A model generated the notes under the pieces. The model was not told the DNA's origin. It did not search any database and was given only the letters and a program-made list of their open reading frames with translations. A stretch of 64,000 bases of DNA from Mycobacterium sp. Aquia_213 (GTDB lineage: Bacteria; Actinomycetota; Actinomycetes; Mycobacteriales; Mycobacteriaceae), in assembly GCF_026625985.1 (NCBI RefSeq), contig NZ_CP113116.1:2108001-2172000 (forward strand). Reading direction: 5' to 3'. A program made the translations under genes and the position numbers. Positions within the stretch are counted from its first letter, which is position 1; each line of letters opens with the position of its first letter. This document shows, one piece after another, positions 33,572 through 42,037 of the stretch.

Positions 33572-34654
33572 ATGCCTGACTTGACTAGTGGTTCGGCGAT
33601 CGACGACGACCATCCGGGCGCGGTGGTCGTGCCACCGGAAGCGCCCGCCCTGCAGACCCGGTTGACCCGCGAATACGACGTCCGCTACCCGCTCGTGGGC
33701 GCGGGTATGGGATTCATCGCGCACGAGCAGCTCGCCGCGGCGGTTACCAACGCCGGCGGATTGGGTGTGCTCGGCGCATCCCCGGACCCCGCCGAAAGCC
33801 TGGCCGTGATGGTAGAACGATTGCGCGCCTTGACATCGGGGCCGTTTGGCGTCGACCTCATCTGTGCTGACACCGGGCTCGGGCCGGCCAGCACCGAAAG
33901 GCACATCGACGAATGCATCCGGCTGCGCGTACCGCTGGTCGTGTTTCACCACGATCCACCGCCGGCCCGCTGGGTCAGCGCACTGCGCGCGGTGGGAATA
34001 CGAGTGTGGATGCAAGCCTCGTCGCCGGAGATCGCCGCAACCGCAATCGGATTCGGAGTCTGCGGAATCGTCGCCCAAGGTTGTGAAGCCGGTGGTCATG
34101 CCCGCGGACGCATACCGTTGCACGCGTTGCTGCGGACGATCCGTCGCAACTGGCCCGACATGCTTCTACTCGCGGCAGGTGGCATCTCCGACGGTACGGC
34201 CGTAGCCGCTGCTTTGCGGGCGGGTGCGGACGGAGTATGGGTGGGCACCGCCTTGGTCGCTGCCGTGGAAGCCAATGCCCATCCCGAGTACCAGCGTCGA
34301 CTCATCGATTCGCCCGGCAAGACGTTGCGCACCAATGCTTTCGGACCCGAGTGGCCAGACCAGCCCTACCGGCTTCTCGCAACCCCCGCGGTGCATGAGG
34401 CAAGCGCCTGCAATGCCGCTCAGCAGGACGAGACCATCGGGCGCACGCGACTTTTCCCGCACTCTGCCGACATGCCCTACGACTTGCCGGTCCGGTCCGC
34501 GTTGCCCCCGACGCCCGAGACCAGCGGTGATTGGGAGTCGATGGTTTACCCGGCGGGGCAGGGAGTGAGCGCGGTTCGACGCATCGCACCGGCCGCCGAA
34601 ATCATCGGGCAGATGATGAGGCAAGCGCGCGCATGTCACCCGCTGAGTGCGTGA
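33572..34654 (+). CDS. Nitronate monooxygenase family flavoprotein
   Basis: 360 residues from ATG 33572, preceded by AAGGAGGGG; an upstream ATG at 33548 lies inside the operator and is less likely. TIM-barrel NMO motifs: YPLVGAGMGFIAHEQLAAAVTNAGGLGVLGA at the FMN site, QGCEAGGHARG with the catalytic-type His, and AGGISDGTAVAAALRAGADGVWVGTAL for phosphate binding. It oxidises alkyl nitronates or acts as an FMN-dependent oxidoreductase of related substrates. Probably regulated by the divergent PadR protein. Confidence 0.87.
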   Translation: MPDLTSGSAIDDDHPGAVVVPPEAPALQTRLTREYDVRYPLVGAGMGFIAHEQLAAAVTNAGGLGVLGASPDPAESLAVMVERLRALTSGPFGVDLICADTGLGPASTERHIDECIRLRVPLVVFHHDPPPARWVSALRAVGIRVWMQASSPEIAATAIGFGVCGIVAQGCEAGGHARGRIPLHALLRTIRRNWPDMLLLAAGGISDGTAVAAALRAGADGVWVGTALVAAVEANAHPEYQRRLIDSPGKTLRTNAFGPEWPDQPYRLLATPAVHEASACNAAQQDETIGRTRLFPHSADMPYDLPVRSALPPTPETSGDWESMVYPAGQGVSAVRRIAPAAEIIGQMMRQARACHPLSA

Positions 34655-34771
34655 CCGCAAGAAATCCGCTGCGGTACTTGGGATGTTGGACTCCACACGC
34701 AATGATTGAGATTGCGCGGGTGCAGCCGACGCCGAGCCGTTGCCGTCCACATCGAATTCCAGAGGGTTCCC

Positions 34772-35173
34772 ATGCCAACTTTCAGTAGGGTGTCGCACAT
34801 TTCGTTCTCCGCCCGTGACGCCGAGGCCAGCGCCCGATGGTGGGCCGCGTTATTCGACCTGACTGAAATCGACCGAGCCACCGGTGACGGATGGCGAGGG
34901 ATCTTGCTGATACATCCGAGTACGCGGACCATTATCGAGTTCCAGCAGCACGACGCGAATCAGGGTGAGACATTCGACCCACTGCGTACCGGGTTGGATC
35001 ACATGGCGTTCAAGGTCGACACCCGTGGCGAACTCGATGAGTGGTTGGCACATTTCGAGCAGCTTGGCGTTCACCACACCCCGATCGCCGACCGTGAATA
35101 CGGTGCGGTCCTGACCTTCAAGGACCCTGACGGCATTCAGTTCGAAATGTTCTTCAAGGCCGACCACCCATAG
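34772..35173 (+). CDS. VOC (glyoxalase/bleomycin-resistance fold) protein
   Basis: 133 residues from ATG 34772 (GAGGGTTCCC upstream). Paired beta-alpha-beta-beta-beta modules are visible: VSHISFSARDAEASARWWAALF at the start, GLDHMAFKV in the middle and TFKDPDGIQFEMFFK at the end, with candidate metal ligands H (SHISF), H (LDHMAF) and E (FEMFF). Members are dioxygenases, isomerases or resistance proteins. The substrate is unknown. It sits between the monooxygenase and sigma-factor genes on the same strand, 11 bp before the latter. Confidence 0.82.
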   Translation: MPTFSRVSHISFSARDAEASARWWAALFDLTEIDRATGDGWRGILLIHPSTRTIIEFQQHDANQGETFDPLRTGLDHMAFKVDTRGELDEWLAHFEQLGVHHTPIADREYGAVLTFKDPDGIQFEMFFKADHP

Positions 35174-35184
35174 GCGATGAACAC

Positions 35185-35829
35185 GTGACTACTGAGCGAT
35201 CAACAAGTCGGCTTTCGTGTCGCTCGCCGATTGGTGAGAGCGACGCGGAGCTCACGGCTCGGTTTGAACGCGAGGCGATCCCGTTGATCGATCAGCTTTA
35301 CGGTGGCGCAAGGCGATTGACCCGCAATCGCGCAGACGCCGAGGATCTGGTGCAGGACACCATGCTTAAAGCCTATGCGCGATTTCGCTCGTTCGAGCCG
35401 GGAACTCATCTTCAGGCCTGGCTGTTTCGCATCATGCATAACACGTGGATCAACAACTATCACAGGACCCGGTGCCGTCCGCTCGAGCACCTTCGTGCCG
35501 AGACCGACGACTGGCAGTTTGACACAGGCCGGCAACGCCTTTGGGTGAATCGCTCGGCCGAGGTCGAGGCGCTGGAGAAGCTGCCAGACCGCGAAATCAC
35601 CGACGCGCTCGACTCGCTGGACGTGAGCTTTCGGCTGACCGTCTACTACGCCGATGTGTGTGGTTACCGCTATCGGGAGATCGCTGAGATCATGGATGTC
35701 CCGATCGGGACGGTGATGTCGCGCCTGCATAGTGCTCGCCGCCGGCTGCGTATCTTGTTGGCAGACTTGGCCTGTGAGCGCGAGGGGGGGTCACGCTGGG
35801 ATGGCCGATCGCACGAGCGAATCGGATAG
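35185..35829 (+). CDS. ECF RNA polymerase sigma factor, SigH-like
   Basis: 214 residues from GTG 35185. Very close in pattern to mycobacterial SigH: ELTARFEREAIPLIDQLYGGARRLTRNRADAEDLVQDTMLKAYARFRSF (region 2) and FRLTVYYADVCGYRYREIAEIMDVPIGTVMSRLHSARRRLRILLAD (region 4). It should direct RNA polymerase to oxidative- or thiol-stress-type promoters if specificity is kept. Unlike sigH there is no zinc anti-sigma (RshA-like, HxxxCxxC) gene next to it. It is probably a paralogue rather than SigH itself, judging by the divergent N and C termini. Confidence 0.88.
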   Translation: MTTERSTSRLSCRSPIGESDAELTARFEREAIPLIDQLYGGARRLTRNRADAEDLVQDTMLKAYARFRSFEPGTHLQAWLFRIMHNTWINNYHRTRCRPLEHLRAETDDWQFDTGRQRLWVNRSAEVEALEKLPDREITDALDSLDVSFRLTVYYADVCGYRYREIAEIMDVPIGTVMSRLHSARRRLRILLADLACEREGGSRWDGRSHERIG

Positions 35830-35917
35830 TTATGTGGTGACCACGTTTCGGTCGTTAGCCTGCACACTTGCCCTACTGTCCCTGCTCATCCTGGCAGTGC
35901 TGTCGGTTTATGGCTGA
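35801..35917 (+). CDS. Small single-pass membrane peptide (putative)
   Basis: A 38-codon frame starting at ATG 35801, overlapping the 3' end of the sigma gene by 29 bp in another frame, with a run of seven G about 12 nt upstream. The first 17 residues are polar (MADRTSESDSYVV), then ~20 strongly hydrophobic residues (SLACTLALLSLLILAVLSVYG) make a plausible membrane helix. It occupies the position where an anti-sigma partner normally lies. The 3' end overlaps the convergent GMC oxidoreductase gene by 45 bp. Coding status is uncertain. Confidence 0.35.
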   Translation: MADRTSESDSYVVTTFRSLACTLALLSLLILAVLSVYG

Positions 35918-37564
35918 CGTTTGTTGTGCGGCGCCGGCCAACTGTGAGCAGCGCGTATCGGAGCCCGGGTGCCGGGATTTCTTGATGAGGTCGGCACCCT
36001 TTTCGGCGATCATGACCGTCGCCGCGTTCGTGTTCCCACTGATGATCGCGGGCATCACCGATGCGTCGACGACCCGAAGTCCCTCGACACCACGAACTTT
36101 GAGCTCGGGATCGACGACCGCTCGTTCGTCGACACCCATCGCGCAGGTGCCGACCGCGTGGTATTCGGTCTGCGACCAATTCCTCGCATGAGCGGCCAGG
36201 GTGGCCTGGTCCAGACTCACCTCGGTGGGGAGGTTCATTCCCTTGAGGAACTTGCTCAGCGAGGGCTGCCGTGCGATCTCGATTGCCGCGCTCAGGCCGG
36301 CAATGACGTCGTTGACATCTGCCGGGTCGGAGAAGTAGGCGGGATGGATGCGGGGAGGAGCCAGTGGATCGGCGGAACCCAGCCAGAGCCGGCCGCGGCT
36401 GCGCGGGTGGGTTGGGGCGGCATTCATCGTGAAATTGGGCAGCGGCGGGCTGAAGTGACCGTGGTCAACGAACGACGTTGGTCCACCGATGAATTGGATA
36501 TTCGGTATGCCGTCGCCGGCGGTGGACAGGAATCCGCCCACCTCACCGCCGTTGGAGGCGAAGGGACCACCGCGCCGGTCCTGCCAGAGCGCGAGGTTTT
36601 CCGGGCTGGCCATCTCGAGCAGATCCGTCGAACCCTGAGTCGCCCAGACAATGGGGGTCATCGTGTGATCGTGCAGGTTCTCCCCAACACCCGGCAGGTC
36701 GGCTTTGACATCGATGCCCAGTGCCCGCAGCTGCTCGGCCGGACCGATGCCCGACAGCAGCAGCAGTTGCGGCGAGTTGATGGTCCCGCCGGCGAGAATT
36801 ACCTCCGCCCCGGCATGGGCGGTTGCCTCCGCGCCATCGTGCAGGTAGGACACGCCGGTCGCGCGGCCCCCATCCACCAGAATCCGGGTCGCCTGGGCAT
36901 TGACCTGCACGGTGAGGTTGGGTCGTCCGAGTGCCGGTCGCAGGTAGCCATCGGCACCCGACCACCGCCAACCTTCATGGCAGCTGACTTGGTAAGCGCC
37001 CGAGCCGATTTGGGAGGCACCGTTGAAGTCATCGATGGTAGACAGGCCCCATTCACTCGCCGCGCTAATCCAGTTGTGCGAGAGCTCATGCGTGAACATC
37101 CTGTCCTCGACATGTAGCGGACCGCTCTGACCATGCAGCGGTTCGCCGAGGCGGCTGTTGTTCTCGGCCTTGATGAAGTAGGGCAGCACGCTCTCGTAAT
37201 CCCAACCAGCGCAGCCGCGTTCGCTCCACGCATCGAAGTCGGCACGGTCGCCGCGGATGTAAACCATCAGGTTGATCGACGACGAACCGCCCAGGGTCTT
37301 ACCGCGAGGGTAGGTCGTCGACCCCTGATAGTGCGTCTGCGGTTCGAGGCGATAATCCCAGTCGACTTCGGTCCCGAATAGGGAGCTGAAGATGGCGGGG
37401 ACCCGAATCGCATCCTGGGTGTCCTCGGGTCCCGCCTCGAGCAGAAGCACTTGAACCGACGGGTCTTCAGACAGCCGATTGGCCAGCACGCATCCAGCGC
37501 TTCCGGCACCGACGATCACGTAGTCGAACGAATTGTGTGGTGAAACTTGCGGCGAAGATGTCAT
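35873..37564 (-). CDS. GMC-family FAD oxidoreductase (choline dehydrogenase-like)
   Basis: 563 residues. The FAD dinucleotide motif is at ~15-40 (FDYVIVGAGSAGCVLANRL...LLLEAG), the GMC signature region at PRGKTLGGSSSINLMVY, and the second signature at GTINSPQLLLLSGIGP. The C-terminal active-site region has EYHAVGTCAMG with catalytic His and the SGNTNAATVMIAEKGADLIKK flavin-binding end. It oxidises an alcohol to aldehyde or ketone; the substrate is unknown. The ~20 residues after DLIKK are low in conservation character. Divergent from a TetR gene, its likely regulator. Confidence 0.9.
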   Translation of the reverse strand: MTSSPQVSPHNSFDYVIVGAGSAGCVLANRLSEDPSVQVLLLEAGPEDTQDAIRVPAIFSSLFGTEVDWDYRLEPQTHYQGSTTYPRGKTLGGSSSINLMVYIRGDRADFDAWSERGCAGWDYESVLPYFIKAENNSRLGEPLHGQSGPLHVEDRMFTHELSHNWISAASEWGLSTIDDFNGASQIGSGAYQVSCHEGWRWSGADGYLRPALGRPNLTVQVNAQATRILVDGGRATGVSYLHDGAEATAHAGAEVILAGGTINSPQLLLLSGIGPAEQLRALGIDVKADLPGVGENLHDHTMTPIVWATQGSTDLLEMASPENLALWQDRRGGPFASNGGEVGGFLSTAGDGIPNIQFIGGPTSFVDHGHFSPPLPNFTMNAAPTHPRSRGRLWLGSADPLAPPRIHPAYFSDPADVNDVIAGLSAAIEIARQPSLSKFLKGMNLPTEVSLDQATLAAHARNWSQTEYHAVGTCAMGVDERAVVDPELKVRGVEGLRVVDASVMPAIISGNTNAATVMIAEKGADLIKKSRHPGSDTRCSQLAGAAQQTSAINRQHCQDEQGQ

Positions 37565-37584
37565 GCGCCGAACCTACCTCTATC

Positions 37585-37619
37585 TGAGGACGAGCGCAAT
37601 CAGATGGTGACTGTCCTCA
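37585..37619. promoter_or_regulatory. Candidate operator between GMC oxidoreductase and TetR gene
   Basis: A perfect 7-bp inverted repeat, TGAGGAC (37585-37591) and GTCCTCA (37613-37619), spans 35 bp of the 128-bp divergent intergenic region. Inside it GCGCAATCAGATGGTG (37594-37609) recurs as GTGCAATCAGAAGGTG (37673-37688) close to the tetR start, 14 of 16 bases identical. Placement fits control of both genes. Confidence 0.4.
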
Positions 37620-37692
37620 CATATTGCGGACGGATGTGCGCAGGTTGGCCTACCCTTTACATCATGGGACGCGTGCAATCAGAAGGTGTGGA

Positions 37693-38310
37693 ATGAGGGA
37701 CTACGACGGAAAGACCGCGTCGGAACGGGTCGCCGAGCGGCGTGCCCGATTAGTCGACGCCGGCATCGAGTTGTTCGGCGAACATGGCTACGCCGGCACC
37801 TCCATCCGCGCGGTGCTGCGACAAGCGGGGCTGCGCGATCGTTATTTCGGCGAGAGCTTTGCCGATCTGGACGCGCTGCTGGCGGCCGCCTACGACCAAC
37901 TCATCGACGAGGAAGCCAGTGCCTGCCGCGCCGCGATCGACGCCACCACCGGGGCTTCGGAAGGGGCGCGGGCGATGATCGACGCGATCAGCCGCGGGCT
38001 GGATGGCAACCCGGGCCACGCGCGGATCAAGCTTCGTGAGGTGTTTTCCGGTGGGCCGATGGTTGCGGTCCAACGCCAAGAAGGGCTTCGCAAGCTGGCC
38101 CAGCTCGTCGCCGACCTCTTGCCGGCGGTGGACGGCGTCGATGACCGTAAGCGGCTGTTGCTCGGCGTCGGCGTCGTGGCCGCCGCCGACGCATACTTGC
38201 TCACCTGGCTGGACGGTGAATTGAAGTTGACGCGCGAAGACGTGGTCGACCTCGTGACGCAATTGTTCGATTCGGTGGCGGCGGGGATGACGGTCAGCGC
38301 GTCGGGATAG
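37693..38310 (+). CDS. TetR-family transcriptional regulator
   Basis: 205 residues from ATG 37693. TetR N-terminal DNA-binding domain at ~10-60 (RRARLVDAGIELFGEHGYAGTSIRAVLRQAGLRDRYFGESFADLDALLAAAYDQLI) and a helical ligand-binding C-terminal domain. The recognition helix reads GLRDRYFGESF where GVSxxxxYxxF is more usual. It probably represses the divergent GMC oxidoreductase and itself; ligand unknown. It ends 4 bp before the convergent membrane-protein gene. Confidence 0.85.
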   Translation: MRDYDGKTASERVAERRARLVDAGIELFGEHGYAGTSIRAVLRQAGLRDRYFGESFADLDALLAAAYDQLIDEEASACRAAIDATTGASEGARAMIDAISRGLDGNPGHARIKLREVFSGGPMVAVQRQEGLRKLAQLVADLLPAVDGVDDRKRLLLGVGVVAAADAYLLTWLDGELKLTREDVVDLVTQLFDSVAAGMTVSASG

Positions 38311-38313
38311 CCG

Positions 38314-38877
38314 TCAGATGCCATCGACCTGGAGCAGGGCGTGGGCTTTGAGCGTCGACTGGGCGTGGCCCACGAATCGTTTCCGCGCTTCGCTCAGTGC
38401 TGTCAATTGGGCGTCGACGGCGGCGCGAGTCTGTTGAACGTGTTGCGCGGGAGCTGCGGATCGTATGGTTTCGCGGTGGGCGTTGGCGGGTTCGACCACC
38501 TGATCGGCGGCGTGGCGGATCTCCGCGCAGGTGGCCGCTAGTTCGGGAAATCCGATGAGGCTCAGGCTGTCCGCCGTGGCGGACAATCGCCGGATTTCAC
38601 CCGCCAGGGTGAGCATGTTCTGGGTGAACACTTCGTCGTTAGTGGCAAATGAGCGCGCGTTATAGAGGCGGTCGATCTCGAAGGCGTGCCCAGCCGCGTG
38701 CGAGCCGAGCTGCAATAACGTTTCGCGTAGCCACTTGTGATGATCAAGGATGCGCGCGGATCGGATTGCGGCACGGCTGTTTTTGTTGTTGATCATGACG
38801 CCGAGGAATGCGGTCGCGGTGACGAGTATTGATCCCAGGAGGGGCAGCCAGGGTATCCACCAGTGCGTGTTGTCCAT
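38314..38877 (-). CDS. Membrane-anchored hypothetical protein
   Basis: 187 residues. One N-terminal membrane helix (WWIPWLPLLGSILVTATAFLGVMINN, ~6-31) is followed by ~150 residues of soluble, predominantly alpha-helical sequence, including LSATADSLSLIGFPELAATCAEIRHAADQVVEP and a C-terminal helix with regular Ala/Leu/Arg spacing. Coiled-coil or four-helix-bundle topology facing the cytoplasm is inferred from the NKNSRAAIRSAR basic stop-transfer. No family recognised. Confidence 0.7.
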   Translation of the reverse strand: MDNTHWWIPWLPLLGSILVTATAFLGVMINNKNSRAAIRSARILDHHKWLRETLLQLGSHAAGHAFEIDRLYNARSFATNDEVFTQNMLTLAGEIRRLSATADSLSLIGFPELAATCAEIRHAADQVVEPANAHRETIRSAAPAQHVQQTRAAVDAQLTALSEARKRFVGHAQSTLKAHALLQVDGI

Positions 38878-38931
38878 GGTGTGCCAGTATCCCTGGTCCG
38901 CGATTGCGGCAGGGCCGGTTGCAAGCGCTCG

Positions 38932-39786
38932 TCAATAGCCGATCGACGCCAAGGAGGAACCGCGTGGTTCTTGGTAGTACCCCAGCGCCATCAGGTTCAA
39001 CATGTAGACAACGCGCAAGCCGTGGTCGAAACACCATCGCAAGAGTTCGGCGTTGCGCAGCGGAACAAGAAATCCATTCCACGAGAACACATCCGCGTCG
39101 GCGATCAACGCCATCAGATCTTCGTTGCTCACGGCCACAGAGTGTCCGGTGAACCCGACGTCGGTCGTGTACCCGGTGATTTGACCGTCGCGTTCGACAA
39201 CCTTGGCCGATCCGTGCGCGATCGCATCGCGCAGCTCGCCGCTTCGGTCGTGGCCGTGCACCTGTAGACAGAGCTTGTCGCAGTCGGCCAAATCCGCCTC
39301 GTGAGCTGCGCGCACGTCGAATCCGCTGATTTGCATCGACAGAGGTTTGCCCTGGATGGCGGCGAGGGGTTCGCGGACTTGAAAGCCGAGCTTGGTGTAG
39401 AGGCTCATCGAACGGTTGTTGTACGCGACCTGTACCAGCCGCACTCCCAACGCCTGCTGCTCGGCGCTTCGGTCCAATACGGCCTGCATCAAGGCGCGAC
39501 CCACGCGGCTGTCCTGGATATCGGTAGCCACGCTGACCGGGCCCACGCCGAAGATTGCCGAACGCTCGTCGAGAAAGTTGCTACCAACAATCCGACCGTC
39601 GGATTCGGCTACGACGCTGAGGTATCCGGGGTGAGGCTGCAACGCCGTCACGAGATCGTGAGCATGTTGCACCGAGGGAAAATCCGACGGAAAGTTGTGC
39701 CGGGCAGCGATCGCGTTGAAGGCCTTGTAGCAGATGCGCGCGCAGTCGTTGGTGTCTGCCTGCGTCATGGTGCGTATGCGGGTCAT
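38932..39786 (-). CDS. Tandem GNAT-family N-acetyltransferase
   Basis: 284 residues with GAGGA upstream of ATG 39786. The N-terminal GNAT domain (~1-135) has the acetyl-CoA signature region DIQDSRVGRALMQAVL and NRSMSLYTKLGFQVREP. The C-terminal half (~150-280) looks like a second, degenerate GNAT-like module (ADLADCDKLCLQVHGHDRSGELRDAI...VVYMLNLMALGYYQEPRG). It transfers acetyl to an unknown amine. It has no obvious partner gene. Confidence 0.83.
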   Translation of the reverse strand: MTRIRTMTQADTNDCARICYKAFNAIAARHNFPSDFPSVQHAHDLVTALQPHPGYLSVVAESDGRIVGSNFLDERSAIFGVGPVSVATDIQDSRVGRALMQAVLDRSAEQQALGVRLVQVAYNNRSMSLYTKLGFQVREPLAAIQGKPLSMQISGFDVRAAHEADLADCDKLCLQVHGHDRSGELRDAIAHGSAKVVERDGQITGYTTDVGFTGHSVAVSNEDLMALIADADVFSWNGFLVPLRNAELLRWCFDHGLRVVYMLNLMALGYYQEPRGSSLASIGY

Positions 39787-39895
39787 CTGGTGTTCCTCTA
39801 TCCGTCGCCTGCACTAACGACGTAGCCTACCTAGTTGACCGGCAGCTAAACACCCTGCGGCTGAAAGGCTTACGCTTCCAGTAAGGAGCTCGTGT

Positions 39896-40408
39896 CTAAC
39901 TTCCGATCACGAAACAGCGACCGTTGCTGGTAGCGAGCAGGACCTCTTGAACCGCGGACTTATCGATCGTCGGGAATTCGAAGCGATGGGTTTGTTGGCC
40001 GGCCTCGATGGCAGCATCCTGAGACTCGTTGGTGCCGTTCTTCTTCCGCACGATTGCCGTGACCTTGTCGGGCTTCGACAGGTTCTGCGGCTCGTGGAAA
40101 TACCAGACCTCGATCCCCGCTCCAGCTGAATTCGCTTGCCAGCCATCGGAGTAGTAACACGCCGGATTGCCCTCGGCATCCGGCGGCGGCGGTGTGCAGA
40201 TCGACAATCCGACGCAATCGGGCGGCGCGCTGGTCGTCCCCGCCGGCGCAACGGTCGTAGTAGGAGCCACGATCGTGCTGCTGCTCGCCACCGGCTTCGC
40301 TGAACTCGAGCTGGATGCGTTGGGTCCGGACGACGCCTGGTGCGCGCCACACGCCGCGACGGCAATCCCCAGCGCGATTGCTCCTGGGGCGAACAAGCTA
40401 CGAAGCAT
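39896..40408 (-). CDS. Putative lipoprotein
   Basis: 170 residues with AGAAGG upstream of ATG 40408. Signal peptide ending in a lipobox (IAVAAC, Cys20), then a Ser/Ala/Thr/Pro-rich linker (~25-60) and a compact C-terminal domain with four Cys (PDCVGLSICTPPPP, NPACYYSDGW, GRCFVIGS), likely two disulfides. Membrane-anchored and extracytoplasmic. No family recognised, though the CTPPPPDAEG-type head resembles other short secreted mycobacterial proteins. Confidence 0.75.
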   Translation of the reverse strand: MLRSLFAPGAIALGIAVAACGAHQASSGPNASSSSSAKPVASSSTIVAPTTTVAPAGTTSAPPDCVGLSICTPPPPDAEGNPACYYSDGWQANSAGAGIEVWYFHEPQNLSKPDKVTAIVRKKNGTNESQDAAIEAGQQTHRFEFPTIDKSAVQEVLLATSNGRCFVIGS

Positions 40409-40497
40409 CGTCTTGGGCCTTCTATTAGCGAAGCGGCATTGGTTGCTGACGAATACAGAGCTAACACCTCGACGCGCTCGCCTGGCAAGAGGCGGGC

Positions 40498-41004
40498 CTA
40501 GGAGTGGTCGGCGATCCAGCTGGTGGTGAAGCGCTGCAGCGCGGGGATGCTCTCATCCAAGCCGGCGCCCAGGGACTTCTCGAGTTTGCCGCCGACCAAC
40601 GGGATTTTTACCTCCACTTTGCCGGCGAATCTCAGGTGTGTCCCGTTGCCGTTGGGTTTCAGGCTCGCTTCGGCGCGGCTCCCTCCCACCCTGGGCGAGG
40701 CCGTGACGTTGACCTGCCCGAGAACCTGCCCGTCATCGGCCGGTTTCCAGGTCTCCTCATGCACGAGTTTCAGCTCGCCGCGCGCGAATTTGGCGACCGG
40801 GCCGGGCAATAGCTGCCGACCGAGATGCTGAGTCACGCGCACTGTCACCCGGCCGTCGGGGTCTACGTTCAGCGAATCCAGGGTGGTGGTCGCGGTATCC
40901 CCGAGGGCGATTCGGGCGAGCCAATAGTCCTCGCGACTGAACGCCCAATAAATCTGTTCGACGCTGGCGGACGATTCGGTCGAGACATCGAATGAGCGCG
41001 GCAT
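40498..41004 (-). CDS. DUF2505 (START/SRPBCC-like) protein
   Basis: 168 residues. The pattern SFDVSTESSASVEQIYWAFSREDYWLARIA, VTQHLGRQLLPGPVAKFARGELKLVHEETW and LVGGKLEKSLGAGLDESIPALQRFTTSWI matches the DUF2505 family as I know it, predicted to adopt a START-like ligand-binding fold. Cytoplasmic, lipid or hydrophobic ligand inferred. Monocistronic as far as can be seen. Confidence 0.8.
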   Translation of the reverse strand: MPRSFDVSTESSASVEQIYWAFSREDYWLARIALGDTATTTLDSLNVDPDGRVTVRVTQHLGRQLLPGPVAKFARGELKLVHEETWKPADDGQVLGQVNVTASPRVGGSRAEASLKPNGNGTHLRFAGKVEVKIPLVGGKLEKSLGAGLDESIPALQRFTTSWIADHS

Positions 41005-41088
41005 AGCAACCCATTCTTACCAAAGTCGCGGCTGTCGTGTCCGTCTTGCCCGAATCGCCCGCGCGCCAGGGGAATTGACGGGCGATGC

Positions 41089-41846
41089 CTACTGCTTGTC
41101 GACTTTAGCGGCGATCTGTTTGGCGACACTGATGCCCGCGTCTCCCGGATCCTTGCGGCACGCCTCGGCATCAATCACAACGTTGTTGCGTACCGTCAGC
41201 GCCCGTTGACAGGTCTGGGACATTGTGTCGGTGCCCTTGCCCAGGCTCACGCTCACGGTAGTGCTCAATATCCCGTTGGCGTTGGAAACCGGTCCGACCT
41301 TCCACTGGATGTCCGGGGCGTCTGGTCCGTCACCGGGAACGGTTTCCTGGTGGTTGGCGCAGGCAGGCCAGCGCTGGGACGACGTGTTGAAGAAGGCGCT
41401 CGCCTGGTCGGCGGACGGAAACAGCACCACGACCTGGGTGACGTCGGGGTTCGGATCATTTGAGCCGGAGGGAATCGGTGCAAGGTCACGCTCGCCGTGC
41501 ACCGCGGTGTTGCCGCTGCCGGCGTATATGGGTGTCAATCCCTCGCCGGTGATGAACAGGCACTCGGCGGGGAACTTGTATCCCTTGGGAATACCTCGGC
41601 GCTTTTGTCCTCTTGGAGCGCGTCGTATGTTTTGTCGGTCTTCGTCCCCGTAGCCCCCAGGATGGTGTCGACTTCGGCGGGAGTGAGCAAGAGGTTCGCC
41701 AGCGCGGCTTGCGCGAGGGGAGCCTTCGACGACGTCGTGGTCGTCGACGATGACGATGACGCGGTGCCACCCCCGTGGCTACCGCCGCAGGCAGCGACCA
41801 ATATCCCGGTGGTGGCGACGGCGACGGCGACTGCTAATTGACGCAT
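41089..41846 (-). pseudogene. Frameshifted PknH-sensor-like lipoprotein
   Basis: A lipoprotein gene starting at ATG 41846 (lipobox LVAAC) that is split into two frames. The first frame reads ...LQEDKSAEVFPRDTSS and stops at 41535; the correct continuation (KGYKFPAECLFITGEGLTPIYAGSG...) is in another frame to 41089. Alignment to the intact paralogue downstream (42038-42790) places the shift at the GGG run near 41587-41589, where one extra G (C on the coding strand) would restore the frame. Either a genuine inactivation or a homopolymer sequencing error. The intact product would be an extracytoplasmic sensor-like domain (PknH C-terminal type) with paired Cys (WPACAN, QTCQRALT, EACRKDP). Confidence 0.8.
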
Positions 41847-41922
41847 CGTTGGCGCCCTTCCTGCTCGACTCGACAGCAGTCCGCGCACCCCGCGCGTCGG
41901 CTATTCAGAGGTTGTTTGCGGA

Positions 41923-41939
41923 TGGAGCATACGACAGCG
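41923..41939 (-). promoter_or_regulatory. Shared promoter-like element, upstream copy of lipoprotein pair
   Basis: A 17-bp stretch is identical to that at 42822-42838. On the reverse strand it reads CGCTGTCGTATGCTCCA and contains TATGCT (TANNNT). It lies 77 nt upstream of the frameshifted gene's ATG. Confidence 0.4.
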
Positions 41940-42037
41940 GCGAGGGTCGCGTGGTGTTTGCGGACTGTAGGACGCACCCAAAACGGCGAGCGAGATCGCA
42001 GTGCGAACCACCAGATTCGTGCAGACGGGCGAGATGC

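Noticed and set aside
36000..37117. Forward open frame opposite the GMC oxidoreductase
   Set aside because: No conserved motifs; the opposing FAD motifs are decisive.
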